Assembly: GCF_001411555.2 (NCBI RefSeq)
Contig: NC_049915.1
Coordinates: 17,250,640-17,314,639, forward strand
From: Juglans regia
Taxonomy: Eukaryota > Streptophyta > Magnoliopsida > Fagales > Juglandaceae
Length of the DNA stretch: 64,000 nt
Direction: 5' to 3'
Positions 52,801 to 63,818 of the stretch are shown here, one piece after another (position 1 is the first letter of the stretch; every line of letters starts with the position of its first letter). A model generated the notes under the pieces. The model did no database searches. It was given only the letters and a program-made list of their open reading frames with translations, and was not told the origin of the DNA. Made by a program: the position numbers and the translations under genes.

Positions 52801-53300
52801 ATATACACCAACTAGACTTAAATATTGGGACCGATTCAAACGGATACGGCCAACTTGATCACTTAAATTAAAACTCCTATCAATTTGACTTAAATAATTG
52901 AGGACCCATTAAAACTGATACCAACTTGACTTAAATAATTGGGGACCGATTAAAAATCATACCAACTTGACTTTAAATAATTGGAGACCGATTAAAACTC
53001 ATACCAACTTGAATTAAATAATGGATCGAGGACCCATTAAAACTTATATCAACTTGACTTTTAGGTGTGTTTGGATAGTGAGATGAATTAAGATGAAAGT
53101 TAAAAGTTGAATAAAATATTTTTAGAATACTAGTGTTTAATATTATTATTGTTTTGGGATTTGAAAAAGTTAAATTGCTTATTATATTTTGTATGAATTT
53201 GAAAAAATTGTAATGATTAGATGAATTGAGATCAATTTTGAATCCAAATAGGGTGACCCATTTGAAATAAATGATGACCGATTAAAACTGATACCAACTT
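52801..53300. repeat. About 41-bp tandem repeats with an inserted MITE-like element
   Basis: Units of the type CCAACTTGACTTAAATAATT then GGGGACCGATTAAAACTGATA recur about five to six times (52805-53060). One further unit lies near 53265-53300, and a partial unit at 47465-47512 lies on the other side of the Copia element. The Copia element therefore inserted into this array. The interval 53070-53264 is a separate insert starting TGTTTGGATAGTGAGATGAA, with a diverged inverted terminus ATTTGGATTC. It resembles a short element common in Fagales genomes. Confidence 0.65.
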
Positions 53301-53698
53301 AGAGCATCCTCGTTGGTTTGGCCAAATGAGAAGATTGGCTAAAATTTGCATAATTTATGTTAAAAACATCTCACATTGAATTGGGCAAATATAAAATAAT
53401 TTAGATTCTTGCTACAGTGATTGGTCAAAGACAAAGAACTATAATTGATGCACTAAATATTAAAATATTAATTTCTCACTCCAAGCAAACATTAAAATAT
53501 TAGATTTTCACTCTAAGCAAAAATACTATTTGGTTTGTAATTAAGAAATTTAGATAGAAATTTAGATTAGTTTAATCAAATATTTTTTGTTATTAGCATT
53601 AAATGACTTTTGAAAATATGATTTTTTAATATTAATTTAATTAGAATATTATTATTATAAACATTTAATTGGCTAGCTTCTTTAAGGTAAACATAATA
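53301..53698. other. AT-rich spacer with a MITE-like start
   Basis: AGAGCATCCTCGTTGGTTTG near 53301 looks like the terminus of a widespread plant MITE type. The far end was not found. No gene was seen. Confidence 0.35.
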
Positions 53699-54030
53699 TC
53701 GAGCTTACCTTCAACTACTTTGGCCATTACAGCCTTCAAAACATACGGCATGATGATATAGAAGTAGTGCACTTTGTTGATTTGCTGAGATACTTTTACT
53801 TGCCTCCTCACCAAATTAGGCTCCCAACAAGAAGTTTTAAAGTAGTTAACGAAATGTACTGTGTCTCCCAGCTAGCCGAGGTAGGATTGAAGGTTAAGCC
53901 AAGTTCAAGCAGATCCATACTTGACCAAAAATTTAATGAGAGAGTGCTGGAAATTTCAAGATTTACATTACATAGTGACATAGAGATTTATGCTCGGAAC
54001 CTCATGGCCTTGGAGCAATGTGTCTATCCA
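53699..54030 (+). pseudogene. DUF247, copy 4, internal fragment
   Basis: The 330-base fragment starts at the codons for ELTFNYF and continues HFVDLLRYFYLPPHQIRLPT, EMYCVSQLAEVGLKVKPSSS, VLEISRFTLHSDIEIYARNL and ALEQCVYP. It corresponds to about residues 210-335 of copy 2. Both ends are abrupt: AT-rich DNA upstream, and an unrelated CCAACTAACAAATATGTTCA sequence downstream. A short in-frame deletion removed part of the segment before VVHFVDLL. There is no start, promoter or C-terminal anchor. Confidence 0.9.
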
Positions 54031-54109
54031 ACTAACAAATATGTTCACAATCGTCCAAAAGAAATAATATTGGGAGCAGCCCCTCTTTTGGGACATCCGG
54101 ATCACACCA

Positions 54110-54880
54110 TACATGTCCCAAAGTAAAATGACCAAAAAACCCCCACAACAAAACCCACTTCCCTCTCATTTCTCGTTTCATTTTTCCTGCTCCTCTACCT
54201 CGTGTCACCCAAGCCCCCCGTCCCCGCCCCTCGCCCATCCTCTCCCCCCACGCCCACGACCTGCCCGTGTTGGCATCCTCTCCCCCACCCCCACCCGGCG
54301 TCGCTATCCTCTCCCCTACCCACAACCCGCATCACATCCTCTCCCCCACCCGTATACCCCTTAGGCCAAATGAGAGGCATGGCTAAGGGAGGTGCGGTGG
54401 AGCTAGTGGTGGCTGAGGGAGGCACGAGGTGGCGGCAGGTGCCGTGGGTGGGGGCGTATGGCTCGATAAGGGGCAAACCCCGTATGGGTGAAACCCATTT
54501 CAGGAAAGAGAGGGAGAGGGCTGTCATGCTCGACGGGGCTAGGGGCGAGGTCAAGGGGGGAGGTGGTGCTTGACGGTGGGGCTAGAGGCTGACGACGGTG
54601 ACAGTAGCAGCGGCAAACCGTGTAGGAGAACCCATTTCAAGTTTCGCATGGGGGGCTTTCGTGGAGGTTTGAAGGTGACTGGAGGTTGCCGGTGCGAGAG
54701 GGAGCCAATGGTGGCAGATGGTGGCACTATGGGTGGTGGCACTATAGGTGGTGCACGGCGGGGCTAGGTGAGGCAATGAGCCGAGAGAGGGAATCGAGTG
54801 GGGGAGAGGGAATCGGGTGGGGAGGGAAAAACAGACGCCACGTAAGGTGTGTGAAGAGTACAATGCTACAAGGGCTGATG
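54110..54880. other. GC-rich block of unknown origin
   Basis: The block is strikingly C-rich then G-rich on the plus strand (CCCCCACGCCCACGACC.. near 54245; GGTGGCACTATGGGTGGTGG near 54720), unlike the surrounding AT-rich DNA. Overlapping open frames on both strands are low complexity (Pro/Ser/Gly-rich) and match nothing I know. It may be an LTR leader or captured gene DNA. Confidence 0.3.
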
Positions 54881-54917
54881 TATAGTAGTACTCTTTTAAT
54901 TTTGAGTAATGCTAAAG

Positions 54918-55060
54918 AGAAGCCACTATAGCAGTGCACACTATACACTCACTGCGTGGCTGCTTCTAGTTGATTGTTCCCAACACTCACTTGGGGAGAT
55001 GCGTGGTCTAGATGATGCCACATTATGTGTGCAAAATGGATGCTCCCAATAGTGGCTTCT
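54918..55060. mobile_element. Small MITE-like inverted repeat element
   Basis: Perfect 12-bp terminal inverted repeats AGAAGCCACTAT (54918-54929) and ATAGTGGCTTCT (55049-55060) bound a 143-bp non-coding segment. No convincing target duplication was found, so the class is not assigned. Confidence 0.6.
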
Positions 55061-55970
55061 ATCTATATTTATTCTTTAATTTTACTTAACTAACCTTCAT
55101 TTTAGGTAGAGTGGTAAACTAGTTGTAGACTAATTGTAAGTTTATCATTTTCTTTTGTCAAAAGTATAAGAGAGTGGTTAGCATGAGTGCAGTGTGACAA
55201 TTAAAATAAGGGAAATAATAGTTGCAGTTATGAGTGTGCGTAATTATTTTAAAAAAATTGAATAAATATGAAATCCATATAAAAAATTAATTTTTTTAAT
55301 AGTATACTCTACTCTTTTTTTTAAAGTAAATGCACGATGTTTACATATTTCATGATTATATTTAACATTAATCAATAATTTATACATAGCATATTACTCT
55401 ATTTCAAACTATTCGCATTCAATATTCAAATGCGATATCATCTTTTCGAACGCTTTTAAAACCATTTGATTTGATATATGCGGTTTGAGTAACAGACTTT
55501 GCTCACAACTTTTCGAACGAGATTTAGGACAAAACACTTGGGTTTGGAGAAGCTCTTGATAGAAAAGAACCAAAATCGCTTTATTAAGATATTAGCAAAC
55601 ACAAGACAAACACATTATAACTTGAGATCGCTTTCACTCTTACATGCACAACAAATTCAATTACTTTATTTTAAGAGTTCTATACATACAGATATTTTTA
55701 TGCATTCTATTAATGTGATTGACTAAAATAATTATTTTATATTAAAAAAAAAAAGCTACTTTCACCCGGGACGGAAACACGCCGCTTACCCGGATTCCAA
55801 GTCAGCATTATTTAAACGGTGCATTTGCACCCTTAGTTAAACGGTGTGTTTCTGAAATCTTGTTTCTGAAATCAAACTTTTGAAATCAAACTCGAAACCA
55901 CCATGAAGCCAAGAGCCTGAAGTCCGAGACCTTCAAGTTGCCGTCCTTGCCCGAAGTTTGAGACCTTCAG
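55061..55970. other. AT-rich spacer with an inverted copy of 39915-40085
   Basis: The part 55400-55590 is the reverse complement, with divergence, of 39915-40085 (TTCGAACGAGATTTAGGACA.., ACACTTGGGTTTGGAGAAGC). A GC-richer patch at 55750-55970 leads into the CIPK fragment. No other gene was seen. Confidence 0.45.
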
Positions 55971-55974
55971 CCAG

Positions 55975-56341
55975 CTAGCCGCGGCGCAAGATCTTGGAGA
56001 ACAGCTCACCACCCGTGGCGAGCTCCACTACGAGATAGATCTTGGTCTTGGTGGCCATGACCTCAAGGATTTTGAGGATGTTGGGGTGGTCATGGAGGCG
56101 ACGCATGGCCATGATCTCTCGGATTATTCATGGTTCCATGGCGGCGTCGGCGATTTTGGACTTGTACGTCAATGATCTTCACGGCCACAGTTGTGTCGTC
56201 CACTATTAACCGTGCTTGGTACACCTTGGCGAAGCTACCTCATCCCAGTAACCGCCCCAATTGGTACTTCCCCAGTAGGGTAATGGTGTTGGATGTCGGT
56301 GATGGTGATGGTGTTGGGATAGGCGCAACCCCTAGTTCCAT
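55975..56341 (-). pseudogene. CIPK (SnRK3) protein kinase N-terminal fragment
   Basis: CIPKs are calcium-sensor (CBL)-regulated Ser/Thr kinases. From the ATG at 56341 the minus strand reads MELGVAPIPTPSPSPTSNTI, then LLGKYQLGRLLG, a TGA stop, and GSFAKVYQARLIVDDTTVAV followed by KIID. The stop sits exactly where the ATP-binding loop LLGRGSFAKVY has arginine (CGA to TGA). After a frameshift it continues [32 protein letters not shown] and [18 protein letters not shown], then stops. Only about the first 115 residues of the kinase domain are present. The catalytic loop and the NAF domain are missing. No intron interrupts it, and some CIPKs are intronless. Dead fragment. Confidence 0.88.
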
Positions 56342-57387
56342 GGCTCGAGAGGCCGAGAGAGAGAAACAGAGAAGGGAAAGAACCCAAGAGATGCATGGAA
56401 CGAGTTTGAAGAATCGCAATGAATTCTTTTTTTTTTTAATAATAATATTATAATATATAGCTGACGTGGCTAATACCATGTCAGACGATTTTGCTTCGAG
56501 TATCCGCACAAATACTCAACGTCGAGTACTTTTAGCAGAATTGTTACAAAAATAATGTAGTCAATCCCATTAATAAAGTACCAAAATCAAATTTATTTAC
56601 TATTTAATTAAATTCGAGGAAAGTTGGGTAGATGGCTCAGTTTTTTATGGCACTAATAGCGGACTGAAACTCGCAAAGACTTTTTATGTACAATCGTGAC
56701 AAGTCTTTTCTTTTTTTTTTTTTTGTTAAATGTGACAAGTCTTTTCTTTGATTCCTACCTACCAATCCAATAAATAAACAAATAAATAAAACTACAAAAC
56801 TATTAAATATTGATAGCTTTTGAAAATCTCATTTTTGTATTTTGTAAGTTTCAATTTATGTAAATATCTCTTTGGTACTTTATTTGCATTTTAAATTTTG
56901 CACAAATATATTCTATCAAATCATGAGTTATAAAAGAGGAATTTCCAATTTCGTGGAAATTACTTTGTGGCAGATGGCTCGGTTGTTTCAAGTGAATGAC
57001 ATTAAATTCTAATTAAGATTGTATTCTTTTCTGGAGTATCACCAAGATTTGGCTTTTTTGCTTCTTGTAATTTAGGCTGCACAGACAAAGCCAAGGGGGC
57101 GAGGGCCAGGGGCCTGGCTTCTTGTAATCGCATGTTTTCCTTTCTAAAAAATTATAATTATCTAACTGAAATATATTTAATGAAAAATAATTTATAATTA
57201 TCTGGATAGCTGCTAGCTGCACAATGTGCATAATTCATGTTATATAATAAATTGAACATGAGATTTAATTGCATAGTCATGGGACTATATAATTTCCTTC
57301 CAATATAATTTGAAGGCCGGTGGCCTGCTCCTGTTTTTCTCGTCAGGAAATTCAGGAAAAAAATAGGAAAGAAAGAAACCTTGATAG
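56342..57387. other. Spacer and truncated 5' intron of DUF247 copy 5
   Basis: 56460-56970 is AT-rich with two near-identical TGTGACAAGTCTTTTCTTT stretches around a T-run (56690-56745). From about 56972 the sequence matches the DUF247 5'-UTR intron interior (GTTGTTTCAAGTGAATG) down to the acceptor TTTCTCGTCAG near 57345. Exon 1 and the promoter are missing. Confidence 0.55.
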
Positions 57388-58736
57388 ATGGCCGAGGAAT
57401 CAGCAGCTATGAACGCACCAGAAGAAACAATTAATCCTGCAACAAATAATGAGTATCGGTGGCCGACATGGTTAGCAGAGAAAATCAAACATGCTAAAAG
57501 CATAGCGCTTAATCGCCCATCATGTCGAACTATTTTTAGTATTTACAGGGTTCCTCATTCGCTCCGAGAATTGAACAAAGAAGTTTACACACCTCAAGTT
57601 ATTTCAATAGGGCCTTTTCATTGCCGCTCGCAAAAATTGCAATCCATGGAAATTTATAAATTGAGATATTTCAGGAGGTTCATGGAAAGAATTACCAAGA
57701 TCAACAGGGATGAGATGTTAGCAAGCATTATACAAGATTCGGAAGAACGGGTACGTGGATGTTATGCAGAGGCCATTTCATTTGATAGTGATACTTTGAG
57801 GCAAATTATCCTGGTGGATGCGACCTTCATCATTGAGTTTTTCTTGAGAGCTTGGTCAGAACAATTTTTGGGAGATGACGACTCTATAGAAGCAGAGCCA
57901 TGGGCGCTGCTTTCTTGGATAAAATCTGACTTGATATTACTTGAGAATCAACTTCCTTTCTTTATAATCGAGAAATTATATGAGCTGCTTCCACTCGATC
58001 AGTCTCCCTCAATATACCCATCCAGCTTCCTCGAGCTTACCTTTAACTTCTTTGAATATAAGAATGTTCAAATGATACGTCATGATGAGATTGATTCAGA
58101 AAAAGTAATGCACTTTGTTGATTTGTTGAGATACTTTTACTTGCCTCCTCACCAAATGTTGCTCCCGAAAGAAGTTTTAATGTAGTTCACGAAATGTACT
58201 GTGCCTCCCAGCTGGCTGTGGCAGGATTGAAGTTTAAGCCAAGTTCAAGAAGATCCATACTTGACCTAAAATTTAACGAGGGAGTGTTGGAAATCCCAAG
58301 ATTTACATTACGCAATGACACGGAGATTTATGCTCGGAACCTCATCACCTTGGAGCAATGTGTCTATCAATTTGAAAGATATGTTACTGATTATTTTATG
58401 ATGTTAGATTTCCTTATCAATACAGGCAAAGATGTGGATTTACTTATTCAACAGGGGATCCTTGAGAACAAAATGGGCACCAACAATATTAGACCACCTT
58501 TTGCCGGCAATTTGTGCATAGGTATCTCATTTAGGGACGTCAATAATGATTATTATGATCTCTGTAGACAATTGGTGGATTTCCATAGAAAACATGGGTA
58601 CGTAATTCTGAAGAGTAGCTTGAAACATGATTATTTTCGCACGCCTTGGATGGGTGCTGTTACCATTGGTGCTATTATCTTGTTGATTTTCACTCTCATA
58701 CAAACTGTTTGTACTGTCATTACGACATTCAAGTAG
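57388..58736 (+). pseudogene. DUF247 (UPF0481) protein, copy 5, single frameshift
   Basis: Starts MAEESAAMNAPEETINPATN and matches copy 2 closely throughout. The first frame stays open to 58185 and ends LLPKEVLM. Compared with copy 2 (CTCCCAGAAAGAAG), this copy reads CTCCCGAAAGAAG: one base is missing near 58169, shifting the frame. The downstream frame then runs uninterrupted from MYCASQLAVAGLKFKPSSRR (58194) to the normal end TVITTFK at 58736, including the C-terminal membrane segment IGAIILLIFTLIQTVCTVIT. That single base is the only lesion seen, so a sequencing error or a very recent mutation is possible. It also lacks the first exon and promoter of copies 1 and 2. Its 3' flank is cut by the CACTA element at 58823. 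Confidence 0.9.
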
Positions 58737-58844
58737 AGTGAATTGCTGCTTGTGTAATAAGAGTATATATTAATGGATTGCTTGCGTTGCATTGTTATGG
58801 TATCTTTCATTGATCGCTAGTTCACTACAAGGTTAAACACTTTT

Positions 58845-59590
58845 ACCAGCGATTCTGTATCGCTGGCTATACCCACAAAATCGCTAGCATACATCTAGCC
58901 CAACGATTTATAAGTCGCTGCAAGTTCGCCGGTATTAAAGCCCCACTTTAGATCTAGTCTAACGGAACTCAAAACTCGCCGCCATATATTTTTAATCCCG
59001 GCGAATATTTATTCGCCGTTGATGTTGTACTTAATCGCCGCAAATTCAATATAAGATTCAGTTGTTAAACGCTGGAAAAGATTAGTGGCAGCGATTAATT
59101 TTTGAAGCTAAAAGTGAAAATATCACTGCCAATTATATTTGCCAACGACTCATTAAAATCGCCGTAATATAAGTTCAAGTATGTAGATGCATTTGGCAGC
59201 GATTAATAGTCGCCGGGCATCATTAATACCCGCGATTTTTTTATCGCTGCAATTGGAGTTGTACTTTTTACTAGCGAACATGAGATCGCTGCCAAATACT
59301 AGCTTACGGCGAGTTTTTAATCGCCGTTAATTGACATTTCAATTCGATAAGTCTTTAGCAGCGATCTCAACCTCGCCGCTATTGTCTTATAGACAGCGAT
59401 TTTTAGTATCGCCGTAATTTACGTTTTGTTATTTGAATTTAGTTGCGGCAAATTTTAAATCGTTGGTATTGAGGTTTTAGTAGCAATTTGTACATCGCTG
59501 GTTTAGGACAATTAAAGTTTTAGTTTTTAGTGGCGATAAATTAGTAGCCGGTAAAGGCGTTTAATTTGCCGCTAAAACTTAATTCGCCTA
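58845..59590. repeat. Subterminal GCGATT/AATCGC inverted repeats
   Basis: About fifteen to twenty copies of short inverted pairs such as CAGCGATTCTGTATCGCTGG, GGCGAGTTTTTAATCGCCG and CAGCGATTTTTAGTATCGCC recur every 35-60 bases. Each pair can form a small hairpin of 6-8 bp with a 3-5-base loop. Confidence 0.8.
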
Positions 59591-59599
59591 TAAATTTCC

Positions 59600-61500
59600 T
59601 GGGCCTAATTTTCTTTCTAGGCCTGGTTTTTAGTTGTTCCTAAATGCAACATTCATAATCAATGGCTGCTTCATTCATTCAAGTTGAACATCGATATAAC
59701 ATGCAAAATAAAATCCCATCAACAAACATACAAGCCCATCAACAAATCCAAACTCATATGTATTACAATGGGGTGGTGTATTGTATTCTCATATACAAAC
59801 TGAGCTAAATCCAGAATAATAAATAACCATCACAGTCATTTCTCATTTTGTATTCAACTCTACTATCCACTGAAATAACACCACCAATACCAAACAAAGC
59901 CCTAAGCGTCTCTGTGTAAATAATAGGGAAATGTGGTAGCCCCTCAAGCCCATGTCAGTCCCGCAATTAACCCGGCCAGGTTCAATACTGGATTGGGCTG
60001 GCTTGGACCAAGTGTTGCAGCACGGGATGGGTTGTAAGCACTAGCTCTCCTCACCTTAATAGGGGCACCTTGGAAAAAGTAGAAACAATGAAAGAGGTCA
60101 GTCCCATGTCATGTACTAACCCATCCAACTAATACATAGGTGGTAGCTTATGAAGACAAATCGAACTCAAGCACCAAAATACCTGGACCAGCAGTGTTTC
60201 CTCCAATTGCAGCCATAACACGACCGAAAATATGTTGCAACAGACTGCAGTAGAACATTTAAGATAATTAGGGTACCCTTGGGTTTTCCCAATGAGCATG
60301 GCTAACAAGAATAAATAGTAAACCAAGCTTACAACTAAGACCAGTTTTTGCACTCCAAAGGGGGCGGCTTTTTGTGTTCTTTACTTATGTTTTATGGAAG
60401 CAAATTTGAACCCAAATAAATTAGATGCAACTGCACCTGGCCTGAACTCATGCATACCTGTGATATCATGGGAATAGACCATTAATGTTTCCGGTCAATG
60501 TGCCCACATATTCCTCCCTATAAAAGTTGATTATCCCAGTGAGAGGCATGCTGAATATCCAATGTATCCTCGATATACCTTCACAACTTTTGCTAAAATA
60601 TTAAAAACTTTTAGTGGGATAAATATTTTGCTTCTATAAAATTTCCAGCCTACACAATAGACAAGCATATTCCATTTACACGATTATATTTGGTGAATGT
60701 TAAATTGCAGACTAGTTCTGGCTGTTCAAAGGGAGTTGTTTTGAAAGGGGAATTCCACAATAATATACCCACAAAGAGGGGCCAGAAACATAATGCTTAC
60801 TCTATTATATTACAACACTATCACGTGGATATACAATACTAGTTTACCAAATTAATTCAACAATACATGCTAAACTATGACCCTCAAAAGCCCAACAGCT
60901 TCCAATCCGTCCATTTCAAACTCCTGTAGGAACTAATACTAGTTTAGATTTTTTTTTTTTTTTTTTTTTTTGGTATTTTGGAAAGCAAGCAGCAGGACGC
61001 ACTCAATGGAAAACATAATGGAAAATAAAATCTAGATAAATGTACGTACAACTGACAGAACAAGACCAAATCCAGCTTCATCTTTGGTAAACATAATGGA
61101 AAATAAAGGTTGTCCTAATTTACTCTCAAGAAACAAAATCCCCAAAGCAAACCAACAACTTAATTCCCATCCAACAAACCCAAAGTGACATAATGGCACA
61201 GCACGCACTCAACATGCAGGGACAAACACCTGCTATCTTTGTTTTCTCCTTGGACCAATATTAATGTTAGACTATCATCATCATCATCATCATCTAGGAT
61301 CACGTCTCATTCTCAGAAGGTTTAAATTCTATCTTAGACTACACTCCTAACTTATAGTATTCAGGGAAATAATTATTGGGTGGTTCTGAAATAAGAAGCC
61401 TAGCCTAGCCTAGCAGTAATTAAGGACTCAGTTTTCTCACTTCTCTGCAAATTGAGTATTTGTTATATTTAACTGCCTTATCACGATCATAGCCTTCCAT
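59600..61500. other. Interior of the second CACTA element, no clear gene
   Basis: Mostly non-coding. A minus-strand stretch at about 60172-60248 looks like a small exon: CTGCAG acceptor, then LLQHIFGRVMAAIGGNTAGP, then a CCAG|GTATTT donor. I do not recognise it. A T-run lies at 60948-60972. Nothing else was identified. Confidence 0.35.
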
Positions 61501-61505
61501 TAATT

Positions 61506-61508
<3 letters not shown>

Positions 61509-61554
<46 letters not shown>
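61509..61554. repeat. (TA)n microsatellite
   Basis: An uninterrupted TA run of about 45 bases in non-coding DNA. Confidence 0.9.
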
Positions 61555-61556
<2 letters not shown>

Positions 61557-63818
61557 GTCTAATACTTGTGATTTGAAGAAGCTAACTTTAACATGATATA
61601 TTAATACAGTATAAACCAGTACGTACTTCAGAGACCGACGATATTAATCTATTGATCTATTTCTTTTTAAAGAGATCGAGAATGCATGTGAGGTCGTCAA
61701 TGTAAAACCCAAAATTGCATAGAATGGTGTGGTCTCTGATCAATCTGGATCATTTCTTGAAGACAACTTAGCTACCGATCACCAAGTTGTGCTGCAATGC
61801 CTCCATGGATATTATATATATAAGAACATGCAAGTAGAACAACCAGCTTCTTAATTAGTAAAGAACTGTCAAGACCAAATTAATTAGGAGTTTTTTCAGA
61901 CTCTTTTTACTCTTGATCTTTCAGCTAAATACCCATAACCAAGACAATTTGTGTAGGATCGATTTTCTTTTTACTTTATCAGTACCTCAAACTACAGTTC
62001 TTTTTGCTACAAACACAAAAAATAATACAGTTCTTTTTATAATTACGATTTGACCACCAAACCCCTAGAAATTATCAAGTTTTGCATCATATCCTACCAT
62101 ATATGTAACCTACCATGTATATATACATATATATATATATATGAGTGTATGACTTAATTCGTTACTCCCCCATAAACAGTTGGATTTTAATTAAATGAGT
62201 GGAGAATTTGCAAGGAAAGTAGTTGTTAGAAACTAATAATATATGATCTGATAGTTTGGGATCGATAGGATTGCAAATTAATTCAACAAAACATCTTGTA
62301 TAGAATCCAATCACAAATAAAACATATCAGAGAGCAAGACTAGAGCAAGACAGGCAGATTTTTTAAATAAGTTGTGGCATTACCTTTGTTAGTCTCTGTA
62401 TGCGTGAGGCTACAACTTCATGCACAACAACTCCATCCGTCATAACTTCAAGTACATCCTCAACAAAGAGAGCATAGGTAAGCCTGGAATTACAAGCAAA
62501 TTGCATTTGGTGGGGATTGTGAGTTTTACAAAGAATATTCAATGGTCAAGACTCAAAAGTACCAAGTTGAGAAGTAAAGAGGCTGACATTTCAGAAACTA
62601 TCCTAACATGACTAGTTATATCTTTAATTATCAAAATTATTATTTGAAAATATAAAGGATATGATGCAGAAAGGACATACACATTGCATGAAGGGCCAAA
62701 CAAAAAATGGAGTTGAATTTGACAACGGAGGTCCAAGGGCAAAGAGCTCAAAATTCATTCTTCATCTACACCTCTCATGGCAAGCCATTTGTACTGAACA
62801 TGCACGATATTGTCCATCATCAGAATTTCAGCCCAAGTAGTTATCATCCACGGGATTAAAATCATTTCATTGTCACTGCACCAATCATAGCAGTAAACAC
62901 TGGGACTATATCGTCGACTCAAACCATAGATGTCCAAGAATAGACTGAGATCATACCAATTTACAAACCACTTATATGGCAACCCCATATTGCACCAATG
63001 CGAAAAATGGTCCCTATTTGGCAAGTGTGTGGTATTTTAAGGAAAATTAATTATAGACATTTGAAGATAAGTACAAGCGACACTGGAGACTTGCAAAATA
63101 TGTGTAACTACTATAGATTGTAATGGGCTGAGTTTTCATGATTTTCTCATCTCTTTTCCTGTTCCTAATCAAGAGTTCATCTTGTATACTACTCATGTGC
63201 TTGGGCTATGCCTTTTGGGATTTTAATAGAATCTTTGTTTGGTTATTTATTTAATTCTTGGAAATAAATAACCATAAAATCACCCATATCGAACTAGTAC
63301 ACTTAAAAGATACAAGCAAACAATCAGCAAGAGGCTCACCATAGAATATTTTGAGAAAAGATCCTTAGGCATCTGTCACATCCCACTTGCCAATGACCGT
63401 AGATATTCTTCTCGACAGAGGACGACAGGAACAACTGTGGCAAACACCAAAAATAGCATTAATATTCATCGGGTTTGGGAAACCAAGTTGCTAGAAATAT
63501 ATTGAACACTTCACTTGTACAAGTACATTTTAAGGTGGATAACTCCAAATGATACTAACCCCATTTGCAGACCATGAGAGATCAAAGAGATCCCCGGTGT
63601 AGACATAGATCCAAGATTTATATAAATATATATATAATACTATATATATATATATATATAGCCCAGTGTCGTATAGACTAAGTACAAAAACCACCCAAAA
63701 GCACAACACCTCGACACCCTAACTTCATATCTCCCAGGTGTCACAAAAAACCACCCAAAAAATGTGCCCTTTTATGAGAAGCCCCTTATGGGCCGGGGGA
63801 ATCGTTACACTGAGTCTG
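61555..63818. other. Non-coding interior, no recognised gene
   Basis: AT-rich with short TA runs near 62125 and 63645. A minus-strand frame of 89 codons at 62755-63024 (ending VHVQYKWLAMRGVDEE) matches nothing I recognise. Possible introns of the gene whose last exon is at 63819. Confidence 0.35.

Noticed and set aside
58845..59590. CRISPR-like appearance of regularly spaced short repeats
   Set aside because: Repeats are short, degenerate inverted pairs without constant direct-repeat units or unique spacers, in a plant nuclear context. They are CACTA subterminal repeats.
62755..63024. 89-codon minus-strand frame rich in Trp and Tyr
   Set aside because: No recognisable motif, no supporting splice context and no similarity I can name. 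Left as part of a non-coding stretch.
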